Below are positions 17,801-26,500 of a stretch of DNA of 64,000 nt, piece by piece (position 1 is the stretch's first letter; each line of letters starts with the position of its first letter). The notes under the pieces were generated by a model. It was not told the origin of the DNA. It ran no database searches and saw only the letters and a list, made by a program, of their open reading frames with translations. The position numbers were made by a program, and so were the translations under genes. The stretch is from Kiritimatiellia bacterium (GTDB lineage Bacteria; Verrucomicrobiota; Kiritimatiellia; RFP12; UBA1067). Location of the stretch: positions 62,001 through 126,000 of the forward strand of contig JAFTCL010000012.1 in NCBI GenBank assembly GCA_017454745.1, given 5' to 3'.

Positions 17801-18315
17801 ATAATGACGCGGTGCAAAACGCTGCCGAGCAAACCGCGAAAGCGGCGGATTTAAGCCAGCAAGCGGCGGAATTGGCCGGGCAGGCGATGTCCGACGAACG
17901 GGAAGAACCAGCGCGACAGGGCGAACAAGCCGCCCGCGAAGCGTTGGAACTGGCGCAACAGGCCAAAAAGACGGCAGAGGAGCGTTCTCCTGCGGCTGAA
18001 GCGCAATTGGCCGCCGCCGAGCAAGCCCGACAGATGGCAGAACGTTTGGGACAGCTTCAAGCGGAACGCGACCATCAAACGGCGGAGGCATGGCGAGCGG
18101 TCGAAGGTCGGCTAAGCGGTAAGACGCGGGAAAGCATGCCTTTGACCGGCGGCGCCAAATCGGACGCCGCACGGCTGAACGAGTTGCGGCAAAACGCTGA
18201 CTGGATGCGGTTAAAAGGCGAATTGCGTTCTGAGGCTTTCGAAGAAATGCTCAAGAAAACCCCGCCCGAATACCGGCCTCTTGTCCGCCAATATTTCCAT
18301 GCAATGGAAAAATAA
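14830..18315 (+). CDS. Large membrane-anchored, DUF4175-like protein with Ala/Glu/Gln-rich coiled coil
   Basis: The start is GTG, supported by a GGAGGTG ribosome site 5 nt upstream. The 1161-residue protein has two close hydrophobic segments (about 27-80), a third near 160-180, a beta-rich extracytoplasmic part (about 200-510, with Ig-like text such as AFPAYTGLDA and RASDDWGIANLE), and from about residue 515 some 600 residues of nearly uninterrupted helix. That helix consists of repeats of the type AAEAANLAEQAAEAAK. The layout resembles the DUF4175/TIGR02302 group known from proteobacteria and planctomycetes, whose function is unknown. It may act as a periplasmic spacer or filament. The helix is long enough to span the periplasm, but that is inference. 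A C-terminal block (FEEMLKKTPPEYRPLVRQYF) is compact and may be a docking site. Confidence 0.75.
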   Translation: MDEKVKVVLSGDLERRLRRMMARVRAVIFTRGLLATVAVAVAGILTLMAVDAAVVLSSPAARWFGSAAVLAFTALTAWNALFRPLSQPLSLLKLARVLETRHPEMQERISSAIELCEHGSGSAAARASEDLLNLLAEAAQTDISGVEVRSEFTWRTARPYLLAAAVCLLVFGLAFALWPGQSWLLFRRAIEPYRELDTLDARLLTVSPGDAVLLTGSPVTISVRSPKRLRHRAEVRFSFDDGSRQVERMAMTDDSSAELALPALNRSFSYRIACGHALTAPHRLEAVDPPSVTDVAVECAFPAYTGLDATQLVSRASMGLEIPAGTRLTVNAGFNRSCEKSLLINRLRIPPVQGGTPDTNAVWRFTASTNRNGRWDFALRDSHGFTNVVQWSDFTVLPDAPPMITLHRPKAERLSLQPEETLAFSVRASDDWGIANLECVAVADSGERVFPVEVTNRLAPEFDFSPDFAELFERDFRKFDLFFRVSDNRPPELGGTQTAETRRIKIELSPYTRPLQAKLREQTKNKLEHELRQALHELNEAKNRVASERQALEREELPEHTLQKLEQARQATLKAREQLENAAKETEQTPFAKLAEKILDVRDQQVDPALEKQEQIPLTMPRERRQAGENAERALNEAAEQVRQLVDRQLQELNRQAERLDRLSELARQEEQLAKQAESPMAKWQQEEWGKRQNEAQQRLNEMRDALDRQDAEKLSDQLNQARDRMRQAQQEQDERRNGEIWAEKTGRDEVAKAAKLAEQAAETALEANVKAEQFARESQAQQQIQQASEQTERAAAAAAEAANLAEQAAEAAKNAEREQQNENPANDSQKSDESAKQKMKEAAAKAAEAANAAKELANQAKDTLREAAETAPENWPNNPLPALDAADELAELADRMSERAAERLNGNALEENDADGTENIDWQPAMQDAQAAKALASEAVAQVKNALRQMEAGKAALREQAQNATELAKNRARPAAEQAKRAMDKIKKLNNDAVQNAAEQTAKAADLSQQAAELAGQAMSDEREEPARQGEQAAREALELAQQAKKTAEERSPAAEAQLAAAEQARQMAERLGQLQAERDHQTAEAWRAVEGRLSGKTRESMPLTGGAKSDAARLNELRQNADWMRLKGELRSEAFEEMLKKTPPEYRPLVRQYFHAMEK

Positions 18316-18379
18316 CCCCCGTTCTTCCGCAAAAACGGCGGTGGAAATATTACAACCGTGAAATACAAGAATTTTACCA

Positions 18380-18407
18380 TTGCATTTTGGCGATTTTATG
18401 GTAACAT
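18380..18407 (+). promoter_or_regulatory. Candidate promoter very close to the acyltransferase start
   Basis: TTGCAT (18380-18385) and TAACAT (18402-18407) are 16 nt apart. The expected transcription start would be only about 3-5 nt before the ATG at 18417, and no Shine-Dalgarno is present, so the transcript may be near-leaderless. Confidence 0.35.
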
Positions 18408-18416
18408 ACTGCTGTT

Positions 18417-19382
18417 ATGTCAAAGGGAAGAAGGCGATATCGGAATTTATACCGCAAGTTGCGAGAACCGGCCGAATGGTTTTTAATCTGGCTGGGTTCG
18501 TTAATCATACCCCCGCTTTCCATGCGCGGAGTTTTGCGGTTGGCGCGGTTTATCGCCGACACCGTCTATTTGGTTGACCGTCAAGGGAAAAAAATCTCGC
18601 GAGCCAACCTTGAAACCATGTTCCCCGGCATTTCAGAGCGGCGCAAACGGATTTTGGTAAAAGGCGCGTACCGTAACATGGCGCGGGTGCTGGTGATGAT
18701 CTTCTGGATGATCCGCGATACCAAAGCGCGGATTTTAAAATGGGTTACCGCTGATGAGCGGATACGCGCCCTACTCGAATCCAACCGTCCCTGCGTGACC
18801 GTCAGCGCCCACATCGGTAACTGGGAATTGCTCTCGCAAACCTGTGTGGCAAACGGATTCCCGATGACCTCGGTCGCCAAGCAGATCGGGACCGACGGCA
18901 TGTCCGCCCGGCTGACCAAAGTGCGTTCCCGCATCGGACAGGAAATCGTGCCGGCGGACGGCGCGCTGCGCGGGCTGATGCGGGCGTTAAAAAAGGGTAA
19001 TTATATCGGTTTGCTGGTGGACCAGCACACGCACAGCTGGAACGGCGGGACATGGGTGGACTTTTTCGGCATTCCGGCGGGGGTATCCATGACCCCGGCA
19101 TCGCTGGCCAGAAAATTCAACGTGCCGATTCTTTTCGCCTGGTCGCGCCCGTTGCGCGACGGCGGTTATCGCATCGAGTTGGGCGAGTTCTTTAAAGTAA
19201 GTCCTGAATCGGACCCACAGGAGCTTACACAGCAAGTGGTGAGCGCGTTTGAGCGGGTCATCCGCAACCACCCGTCGCTTTGGTGCCTGAATTACCGACG
19301 CTGGCGCTACATCAAACGGAATGCGGCCAATCCGGAGCGCTACCCTTATTACGCCCGTCCCGAACGCCACGTGCCGCAGTAG
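18417..19382 (+). CDS. Lipid A acyltransferase of the LpxL/HtrB family
   Basis: This membrane-associated acyltransferase adds a secondary acyl chain to the lipid A precursor in the inner membrane. It is 321 residues long. The HX4E catalytic motif is AHIGNWE, with His132 and Glu137. The following VAKQIGTDGMSARLTKVR, the GNYIGLLVDQH segment and the FFGIPAGVSMTPASLARK region match the family. An amphipathic hydrophobic N-terminus (about 20-50) anchors it. Its presence argues for an outer membrane with lipopolysaccharide or lipooligosaccharide. There is no ribosome site in front of the ATG. The specific acyl chain cannot be told from sequence by eye. Confidence 0.88.
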   Translation: MSKGRRRYRNLYRKLREPAEWFLIWLGSLIIPPLSMRGVLRLARFIADTVYLVDRQGKKISRANLETMFPGISERRKRILVKGAYRNMARVLVMIFWMIRDTKARILKWVTADERIRALLESNRPCVTVSAHIGNWELLSQTCVANGFPMTSVAKQIGTDGMSARLTKVRSRIGQEIVPADGALRGLMRALKKGNYIGLLVDQHTHSWNGGTWVDFFGIPAGVSMTPASLARKFNVPILFAWSRPLRDGGYRIELGEFFKVSPESDPQELTQQVVSAFERVIRNHPSLWCLNYRRWRYIKRNAANPERYPYYARPERHVPQ

Positions 19383-19405
19383 CAGGCGTAACGGCGGTTA
19401 GCGGT

Positions 19406-20479
19406 TCATTTGCCGAGTCGGTCTAGATCCATTTCCAGTCCGAACCCGGCGGGTACATGTTCCGGACGATGGGCGATGCAAATGGCAGTTACGTTTGGCC
19501 GAACTTTCAGCCAACTGGCCACTTTACGGCAAAGCCGCTTGGCGGCGACCATTCCCAAATTCATGCACGGCTCGTCCAAAATCAGCAACTCCGGTTCTTT
19601 AGCCAACGCCTCGTCCAGCAATTCTTCCGGCCCCCGGCCGAGGTAAGCCTGCATTTCCGGGCTGACCATCGCGATTTTCCGGCGGATTTTCCCCAACTCC
19701 TTGCCGACTTCGCGCTTCTGTCCCAATACCGTAACGTCTATGCCGTACGCCAACGGACTATCACCGGTGATAAGCGCCATCAACAGGGTCTTTCCGCTGC
19801 CGTTGCGCCCGCGCAAGACCCAACGCTCGCCGCGACCAATGCGCCAGCTGAAGTTCTTAAACAGCACCCGACGCCCGAACTTCACGGTAATGCGGTCAAA
19901 CCGCACCGCGTCCATCCCGGCGGCACCGGATGCGGTCGGCGGCGCGGCGGTAACCCAGCTTGCGGCGGAAAGCGAACCGGGACGGACACCATTGACCACC
20001 ACCCGGATCCCGCGCTTTTCCAACGCCTGGATGATATCTTTAAGCCGTTCGCTCTGTATCGGGTCCAACCCGTTAAAGGGATTGTCCAGCACCAGTATTT
20101 GCGGATTCCTCAAAAGCTCGCGGGCCAACAAAACCCGCCTCAATTCCCCGTTGGACAGCGATATAAACGCCTTGGGCAACAAATCCCGGAGCTGCAACAA
20201 CCGCAGTACCCTTTGGTAGCGCGATCGGAATTCGCGCCGTTCCTGAGTGCGCGGAACGCCAACCTCAAACGGGTTGACATCAAACACGTGGTCGAACTTT
20301 AGAAACTCCCTAACGCTGTCGGACGCATCGTCGGAATAATACCGCGCCTGTATCCAGCCGCACCGTTGCACCGCCATCTGGTGGTTAGAGAACCCCAGAA
20401 AGCCCACCCGAAGGCCAGTCTCCTCGGAAAAGCGTTCCGCCGTCAAAGCCGAAGAAATCCGTATTTTTTGCGTGTCCAT
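19406..20479 (-). CDS. Double ABC ATPase with complementary degenerate halves (ModF-like)
   Basis: From the MDTQKIRI start it has 357 residues and two ABC-type domains. The N-terminal one lacks a Walker A but has a good signature (LSNGELRRVLLAREL) and a Walker B with Asn in place of the catalytic Glu (ILVLDNPFNGLD). The C-terminal one has Walker A (GRNGSGKT), a Q-loop region and a full Walker B (LLILDEP), but the signature segment is deleted: only about 35 residues separate the Q-loop from Walker B. Only one composite ATP site can therefore form. The gene has no permease neighbour and converges with the acyltransferase gene. The relation to ModF/PhrA-type proteins is by layout only. Confidence 0.75.
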   Translation of the reverse strand: MDTQKIRISSALTAERFSEETGLRVGFLGFSNHQMAVQRCGWIQARYYSDDASDSVREFLKFDHVFDVNPFEVGVPRTQERREFRSRYQRVLRLLQLRDLLPKAFISLSNGELRRVLLARELLRNPQILVLDNPFNGLDPIQSERLKDIIQALEKRGIRVVVNGVRPGSLSAASWVTAAPPTASGAAGMDAVRFDRITVKFGRRVLFKNFSWRIGRGERWVLRGRNGSGKTLLMALITGDSPLAYGIDVTVLGQKREVGKELGKIRRKIAMVSPEMQAYLGRGPEELLDEALAKEPELLILDEPCMNLGMVAAKRLCRKVASWLKVRPNVTAICIAHRPEHVPAGFGLEMDLDRLGK

Positions 20480-20640
20480 ACTCTTTTCGCATATCCAATA
20501 GGAAAACCTCCCGGTGCATTGCGGCAAACCGGGCACCACATTGCGGAAGTATAGCAATTTGCCACCGCATCCCGCAAGGGTAAATGTAATTGCGGGGTAA
20601 TTGCAAAACCATAGCATTTCGCAAAATTATCTGTTACGAG

Positions 20641-20675
20641 TTGACAAAAATGGTCTAAAATTGGTATACATTGGT
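20641..20675 (+). promoter_or_regulatory. Strong promoter of the glycan cluster with phased TGGT elements
   Basis: TTGACA (20641-20646) and TATACA (20665-20670) are 18 nt apart. ATTGGT occurs as a direct repeat at 20660-20665 and 20670-20675, and another TGGT lies at 20651. The spacing of 11 and 10 nt puts them on one face of the helix across the -10 box, as a repressor site would be. Confidence 0.6.
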
Positions 20676-20737
20676 GGAGTGAGGGTGTTTATTCACTGAA
20701 AGGGTAACAATTTGGTCGTCAAGTGAGGAGGATTTTT

Positions 20738-22051
20738 ATGCGGATGAAGGGAGATCGGGTTGGTTGTGCGGTCGCGGGGTGTATCTTTGGCGCAACCGGC
20801 TTATTTGCGGAGTCGGTCAGATTCCTTGTCCAGCCAGACGCGTCAAACGGTCTTTACCGTGTGGGAAACAAGGCCGCGGTGGAGGTACGTGCCACAGCCG
20901 GCAAAGATGCCGTTAAAGGGTTGGCGGAAGCATGGGTGGATGACGGATGGACGAATGTGGTATGGCGGCGAACGGTCGATCTCGCCAGCGAACCCTCGTT
21001 CAAGATCGAGGGGTTGTCCCGTTCCACACCCGGCTCGCTGCGCATCCATCTGCGGGGGGACGGGATGCGGGAACGGATGGACCGCATCCTCTTTGACTGG
21101 GAAAAGATCAAGCCCTTCACCCCGCACCCCGCCGACTTCGAGGAATACTGGCGCGGCGAACGCAAGCGGCTCGACCGGGAGGTGCCAATAGCCGTGGAGA
21201 AAACGCGGGCTTCCGACCTCGACACGCCCAACCACGAGATGTACCGCGTCAACTTTGCGACATTCAAAAACGGGCGCGTATACGGACTTCTCGCGGTGCC
21301 AAAGGGTACGGGGCGTTTTCCGTTCATCGTCAATGTGCCGGGTGCGGGTATCGGCGATTTCCGCATCCGCAAGCAAGTGCTGCGCAACGGCTGGGGGACG
21401 CTGGTGATGAACGTCCACGGTTTCCCGCTTGGGACCACTGAGGCGGAGCAGAAGGCTAATTACAACGCCTGGTTCGCCGAATACGCTACAAAGAAAGGCG
21501 AGCAGCGCTACCAGTATGTCGGCTATTCCGAAAGCCGGGAGGCCCCGTTTTACCATGCCGCCATGCTCGGCATGGCGCGCGCCCTCGACTGGCTTGCCGC
21601 CGAACCGTATGCGGACGCCTCGCGCTTCGTCTATTACGGCTGCAGCCAAGGGGGAGGATTCGGGCTTTATTTGACCGCGCTCTACGGCCGGTTCGCCAAG
21701 TCGCTGATTCTCTGCCCCAACAAGTGCGATATGTTGGCCTACCGGAAAGGGCGAGAACCCGGCTCATCCCACATTATGAACCAGAAACCGGAAAACCGAA
21801 CCAAGGCGGAGGTCAACGCCCCCTATCACGACAACTGCAATTTCGCGCGGATGATCCAGACCCCGATCCGTATGGTCTATGGCATGGCGGATGACAACTG
21901 CCAGACCGTCGGCGGCATTGCGGCGTACAATTCCATCGCCTCTAAGGACAAGGAGTTGCGCCTGCTGCCTGGCGTTGGACATGGTTGGCATACCGCGGGA
22001 TTCGATGCTTGGCTTTTCTCACCCCTCGATCCGACTGGGAAAAAACGCTGA
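20738..22051 (+). CDS. Secreted CE7/AXE1-type acetyl esterase
   Basis: The ATG lies 6 nt after AGGAGG. The 437-residue protein has a signal peptide (residues 1-25, ending GLFAES). It then has an Ig-like N-terminal part and an alpha/beta hydrolase of the acetyl xylan esterase (CE7) type, entered at PFTPHPADFEEYW. The catalytic Ser is near residue 302 (GCSQGGGFG), the Asp near 385 (YGMADDNCQT) and the His near 414 (GVGHGW). Such enzymes remove acetyl groups from plant or mucin-type glycans. It is the first gene of a plus-strand cluster with an oxidoreductase, a GH123-like protein and a DUF1080 hydrolase, so it probably helps to expose a glycan for that set. The substrate is unknown. Confidence 0.85.
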   Translation: MRMKGDRVGCAVAGCIFGATGLFAESVRFLVQPDASNGLYRVGNKAAVEVRATAGKDAVKGLAEAWVDDGWTNVVWRRTVDLASEPSFKIEGLSRSTPGSLRIHLRGDGMRERMDRILFDWEKIKPFTPHPADFEEYWRGERKRLDREVPIAVEKTRASDLDTPNHEMYRVNFATFKNGRVYGLLAVPKGTGRFPFIVNVPGAGIGDFRIRKQVLRNGWGTLVMNVHGFPLGTTEAEQKANYNAWFAEYATKKGEQRYQYVGYSESREAPFYHAAMLGMARALDWLAAEPYADASRFVYYGCSQGGGFGLYLTALYGRFAKSLILCPNKCDMLAYRKGREPGSSHIMNQKPENRTKAEVNAPYHDNCNFARMIQTPIRMVYGMADDNCQTVGGIAAYNSIASKDKELRLLPGVGHGWHTAGFDAWLFSPLDPTGKKR

Positions 22052-22211
22052 AGCAAGCACATCTTTATAAATTTTGGGTAATTGATGGTAATGTTGGCAA
22101 TTGGGGCATTTTTATTTTTACTTTCCGGCGGTTTTGGTGTATCTTCTACTGTGTAATTGACAAGGGCTTTTTTCAATCGTAATCAGCGTAACCCCCAACC
22201 AAGGAGAGATT

Positions 22212-23540
22212 ATGAGAAGACGTGAATTTATCGGTGGCGCGGCGGCTGCCGCCGGTTTGTTTGCCGGGAACAAGGCATTCCCGGCGATTTTGTCCAACCG
22301 CAGTCCCAATTCCTTGCTTTCGCACGCCTGTGTCGGCACCGCCAACATGGCGCGCGGCGATTTGAACGACCTACGCTCCCACAAGCGTATCCACATCACC
22401 GCGCTTTGCGATGTCGATTCCGCCTACCTTGCGGACGCACACAAGCTTTGCCCCGACGCCCGCATTTACCGCGATTGGCGCGAAATGCTGGAAAAAGAGG
22501 GCGACAAAATCGATTCCGTGAATGTCTCCACCCCTGACCACATGCACTACCCCGCCATCATGGCGGCGCTGGAACGCGGGCACAACGTTTACGCCCAAAA
22601 GCCGCTGTGCCATTCCTTGGACGAGTTGCGGACCATTGACGCTTTGGCCGAGCGCAAAAAGGCTGTTACCCAGCTCGGCACCCAAATCGCCTCCTGGGAA
22701 TGCGACCGCCAGACGGTAAAACTGCTTGAAATGGGGGTGATCGGCGAAATCCGGCACGTTTGGCTCTTCACCACCTCCGGCGGCCACGCCCGTAGCCAAC
22801 GCCAATGGCCTCTGAAGGAAGACCCGGTACCGGAAACGCTGGATTGGAAGCTGTGGCTCGGCAATACCCCTTACCGTCCCTACGCCAATGGGGTGTACCA
22901 TCCCCGCACCTGGCGCAAATGGTTGGCATTCGGCTCGTCTTGGCTGGGCGACATGGGCAGCCATATTTTTTCGCCGATTTGGATCGGCATGAAACTGGGC
23001 CGTACTACTGCCACATCGGTGGTTGCCGAAACGGTCAACGACCAATGGAGCCCGGCGTTCAAAGAGCAGTTCTGGCCGCGGATGTGCCATATCACCTGGA
23101 CCTTCCCCGGCGTACCGGCTACCGGAGGAAAACCTTTTGAAATGGAGTGGATGGACGGCGACTCCGATCCAAAATCCGGCACCGACCCGAAGTTCCTTCC
23201 CCCCGCCCGGTTTAACGAACTGGCCGCCAAAACGCCGTTCAAAACCCTGCCGGTTCAGGGCCGCGTGGTTGAGGGATCCGAGGGCTGGATTATCTCGCAC
23301 CATTTCGGAAAATGGCCGGAGGTGGTGATGAAAAACGGCGGCGCGGCGCCGGAGATCGAAAAGGTGCCGAAAGCACCGTCGCATTACCACGAATACATCG
23401 ATTGCTGTTTCAACGGACAACAACCCCGTTCCTCCTTCGCGTGGTCAACGAAACTCACCGAGGCGGTACTGATCGGCAATGTCGCGCAACTCACGCCGGG
23501 CAAGAAATTCACTTACGACACCAAAGGTAATTTGGTTTGA
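22212..23540 (+). CDS. Tat-exported Gfo/Idh/MocA family oxidoreductase
   Basis: The 442-residue protein begins MRRREFIGGAAAAAG, a twin-arginine signal, with AAGGAGAG in front of the ATG. The N-terminal Rossmann part (about 35-155) shows ITALCDVD, NVSTPDHMHYP and the QKPLCHS version of the family EKP loop. The rest is the C-terminal beta-sheet domain that binds sugar (GEIRHVWLFTT, WLGDMGSHIF). Exported members of this group oxidise the C3 hydroxyl of glycosides using tightly bound NAD. With the DUF1080 gene three genes on, it fits a 3-keto-glycoside cleavage route as described for gut Bacteroides. That role is inferred from family and context. Confidence 0.88.
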   Translation: MRRREFIGGAAAAAGLFAGNKAFPAILSNRSPNSLLSHACVGTANMARGDLNDLRSHKRIHITALCDVDSAYLADAHKLCPDARIYRDWREMLEKEGDKIDSVNVSTPDHMHYPAIMAALERGHNVYAQKPLCHSLDELRTIDALAERKKAVTQLGTQIASWECDRQTVKLLEMGVIGEIRHVWLFTTSGGHARSQRQWPLKEDPVPETLDWKLWLGNTPYRPYANGVYHPRTWRKWLAFGSSWLGDMGSHIFSPIWIGMKLGRTTATSVVAETVNDQWSPAFKEQFWPRMCHITWTFPGVPATGGKPFEMEWMDGDSDPKSGTDPKFLPPARFNELAAKTPFKTLPVQGRVVEGSEGWIISHHFGKWPEVVMKNGGAAPEIEKVPKAPSHYHEYIDCCFNGQQPRSSFAWSTKLTEAVLIGNVAQLTPGKKFTYDTKGNLV

Positions 23541-23576
23541 GGCGGAACGCCCTGCTCCACTGAAGGGGGGAAAAAG

Positions 23577-26500
23577 ATGAGCAGACGAATCGGATTGTGC
23601 GGGGGGATGTTGGTTCTGGCCGCAACGGCCGCATGGTCGCAACAGCTGCCGAAATTGCCGAACGGCGATTTCGAGCAAGGCGGCGAGAACGCTCCGGCGG
23701 CATGGAAGCTGGATCGGACGGAACGCGGTGCCTGGCTGAAGGGGGTTGGTGTGGATGGCGGAGCGGCGCTCTCGATTTCGGGGGACGGACGTGACGACGC
23801 GGCCTGGGAGTCCGACGGCCTCGCGTTGCCGCCCCACCGCTGTTTCAGATTCTCCTTTCTGGCGCGAAGCGATGACGCCAACGGCGGAACCGTGGTTTGC
23901 GGACCGCTATCGGTAAATGTAGATGTCGGTACGCCACGAAAGGAGTGGACCGCGTATGCTAACGTTTTCTGCACCGGCGGCGGGAAAGACCGCCCGCCGG
24001 AACCGATCCGTCTGGGCCAATGGCACGTTAACGGTAAAGTGCTGTTCGACCGCGCGACTTTGATTCCGGTCACGCCGGTTTACCGGCAAAAGAACGGTCT
24101 GACGCTTGGCGACGGCGAGTCAATCGCTGGAAACGCCTACGTTTTCCGTGCGCCGCTGTCGGGTCCCGGTCGTAACCACAGCCGCCCGTTGTTGCGTTTC
24201 AATAACATCAACTTCAACACCGACCGCTGGTGTTTCTTCGATGGTTCGGTCCTCGTTTACCGCCATGAACTGGCGGGGCGCAATTTCACGAAAGCTGCGG
24301 TGTCGGCATCCTGCGGTTACTACGTGAAGGGGAAAGCACTCGTCGAGGTGTCAAAAGAAGGAAAGGAGTGGACCGCGATCGGCCAATTGGACAACAAGAC
24401 CAACAAGCCTTTCGCCATCCCCGCCGAGCTGTTGTCGGCCGATGCGCTGCTGGTGCGGATACGCTCCGCAAAAGGAGCGGAACTCCAGATTCCCTACTAC
24501 GCTTTCGAGGCAGAAGTCACCGGTGAACCGTTAACACTGGAGGGAAAAACCGACTATGTGGAGGTGACCAAACACGACCCAAAACTCGCCGTCGCGCTGC
24601 GCGGTTTAGGCGACCCGCTACCCGGAGGAGATAACCAAGCGTCGCTCTTTGTCAGAAACGCCACCGGCGGGGCGGTCGCGACCAACGCCTGCGTAATCTT
24701 CTCCGCGCCGGGCGTACCCGCCCACACCAACACCCTGCCGATCAAGTTTCCCGCGCCGGGCGCGTATGACGTGGCGGTGCCTTATGAACCGCCGCCCGCC
24801 GGCAATTGGCGGATGGAAATTGCGGTGGGCAATGCCTATCAGGCGTTCGGCGAAGTAACGGTGCCGACCTATTACGACAACAGTTACGGCGAGTTGCTGT
24901 CGGTAAAGCATCCGGCGCTTAATTTGTGGCGGGCGTCATCGGGATGGAAGATTCCCCGGCACCGCGCGTTGCCGAAAGCGGTTGCAAAGGGCCTGGCGAT
25001 CCGAACGGCTAAGAACGAGTGCGAGGCGACCCAGCTGGTCGTTACGCCCAATGTCGCGCTGACGAATGTGGTAATCGAAACCGCACCGCTGGTTTTAGGC
25101 AAAAGCCAAATTCCGGTCGAGGCGATCGAGGTGTTGCGGGTCGGTTATGTCCCGGTACAGTTCCCTACCGACCCGACCGGATGCAAAGGTTTTTGGCCAG
25201 ATCCGCTGTTGCCGCAGGAGGGACGGCTGGATATTCCGGCGGGAGAGAATCAGCCCTTCTGGGTTCGGGTGAAACCGCCGCGGGAAACGCCGGCGGGCAT
25301 CTATCGCGGGTGGATCACCGTCAAAGCCGATGGAGAGATCTCAATCCCTCTGCCTCTCATGATCGAGGTTTACGATTTCGTTATGCCGGACACCATGACC
25401 TGCGAGGCTTCGTTCGGCTGCGGATTCGGTAACATCTACCGTTATCACAAATTGACAAAGGAAGAAGACCGCCGGGCAATGGCCGATCGTTATCTTAAAG
25501 CGCTGGCCGACCACCATATCTCGCCTTACGATCTGGCACCGCTGGACTATTGGAGCTTGACTTGGAAAGGCCTGCCGGACTGGGAAGGCGGACGGAGCGT
25601 AACGAACGTAAAAGCGTCAGGCAATGGTTCTTGGATGATCGTTGACGACAGCGAAACTGAGAACCACTGCATTTCCTATCGCGGCGAACCGCTTAAAGTT
25701 CCCGCGAAAGGGTACAAATTCAGATTCAAGCATAAGACCGACAAGGGACAGAAATTCCTCTTTGCCATCGACCACCTCCGCGCCGACGGTTCGTGGATGA
25801 GCGGCTGCAACAACGACATCCCCGTTCAGGGGGCGACCGAATGGCAAACCTACGAAACTACGGTTACGGCATTTCCGAAGGACGCAGCGTTTCTCCGTTT
25901 TGCATTCTTCCCGGCCGGATATCAGGAGCCGGGAATCGGGACGGGAACGCTTTGGGTGGACGATTTATCGGTGACCGACTGCACCACCGGCAAGGTGGTG
26001 CTGAACGAACCGTTCGAGCCACCAGACGTGTCGAAAGCGGAACCGGTATTCAACTGGGCCAAGTGGGACGCCGCAATGGAACGGGCATTCGAGACCTACC
26101 ACTTCAATTCATTCGTCATGCATGTGAAGGGTTTGGGCGGCGGGACCTTCCAAAGCCGGACCGAACCGTCTTTCTTAGGGTATGCCGGCGGAACCCCCGA
26201 ATACGATTTGTTGATTGGAAAATACCTTAAAGGCATCGAATCGCACCTAAAAGAGAAAGGATGGCTGGAAAAAGCCTACGTATATTGGTTTGACGAGCCA
26301 GATCCCAAAGATTACGCTTTCGTGATGAAAGGATTTGAAACGCTCAAACGTCACGCGCCCGGTCTGCGCCGGATGCTGACCGAACAAGTCGAACCGGAAC
26401 TGGTCGGAGGTCCGAACCTTTGGGTACCGCTCACCCCGTCGTTACACGTCAAAGGCGAGGCCGAGCGCCGGACGGCGGGCGACCAATTCTGGTGGTATGT

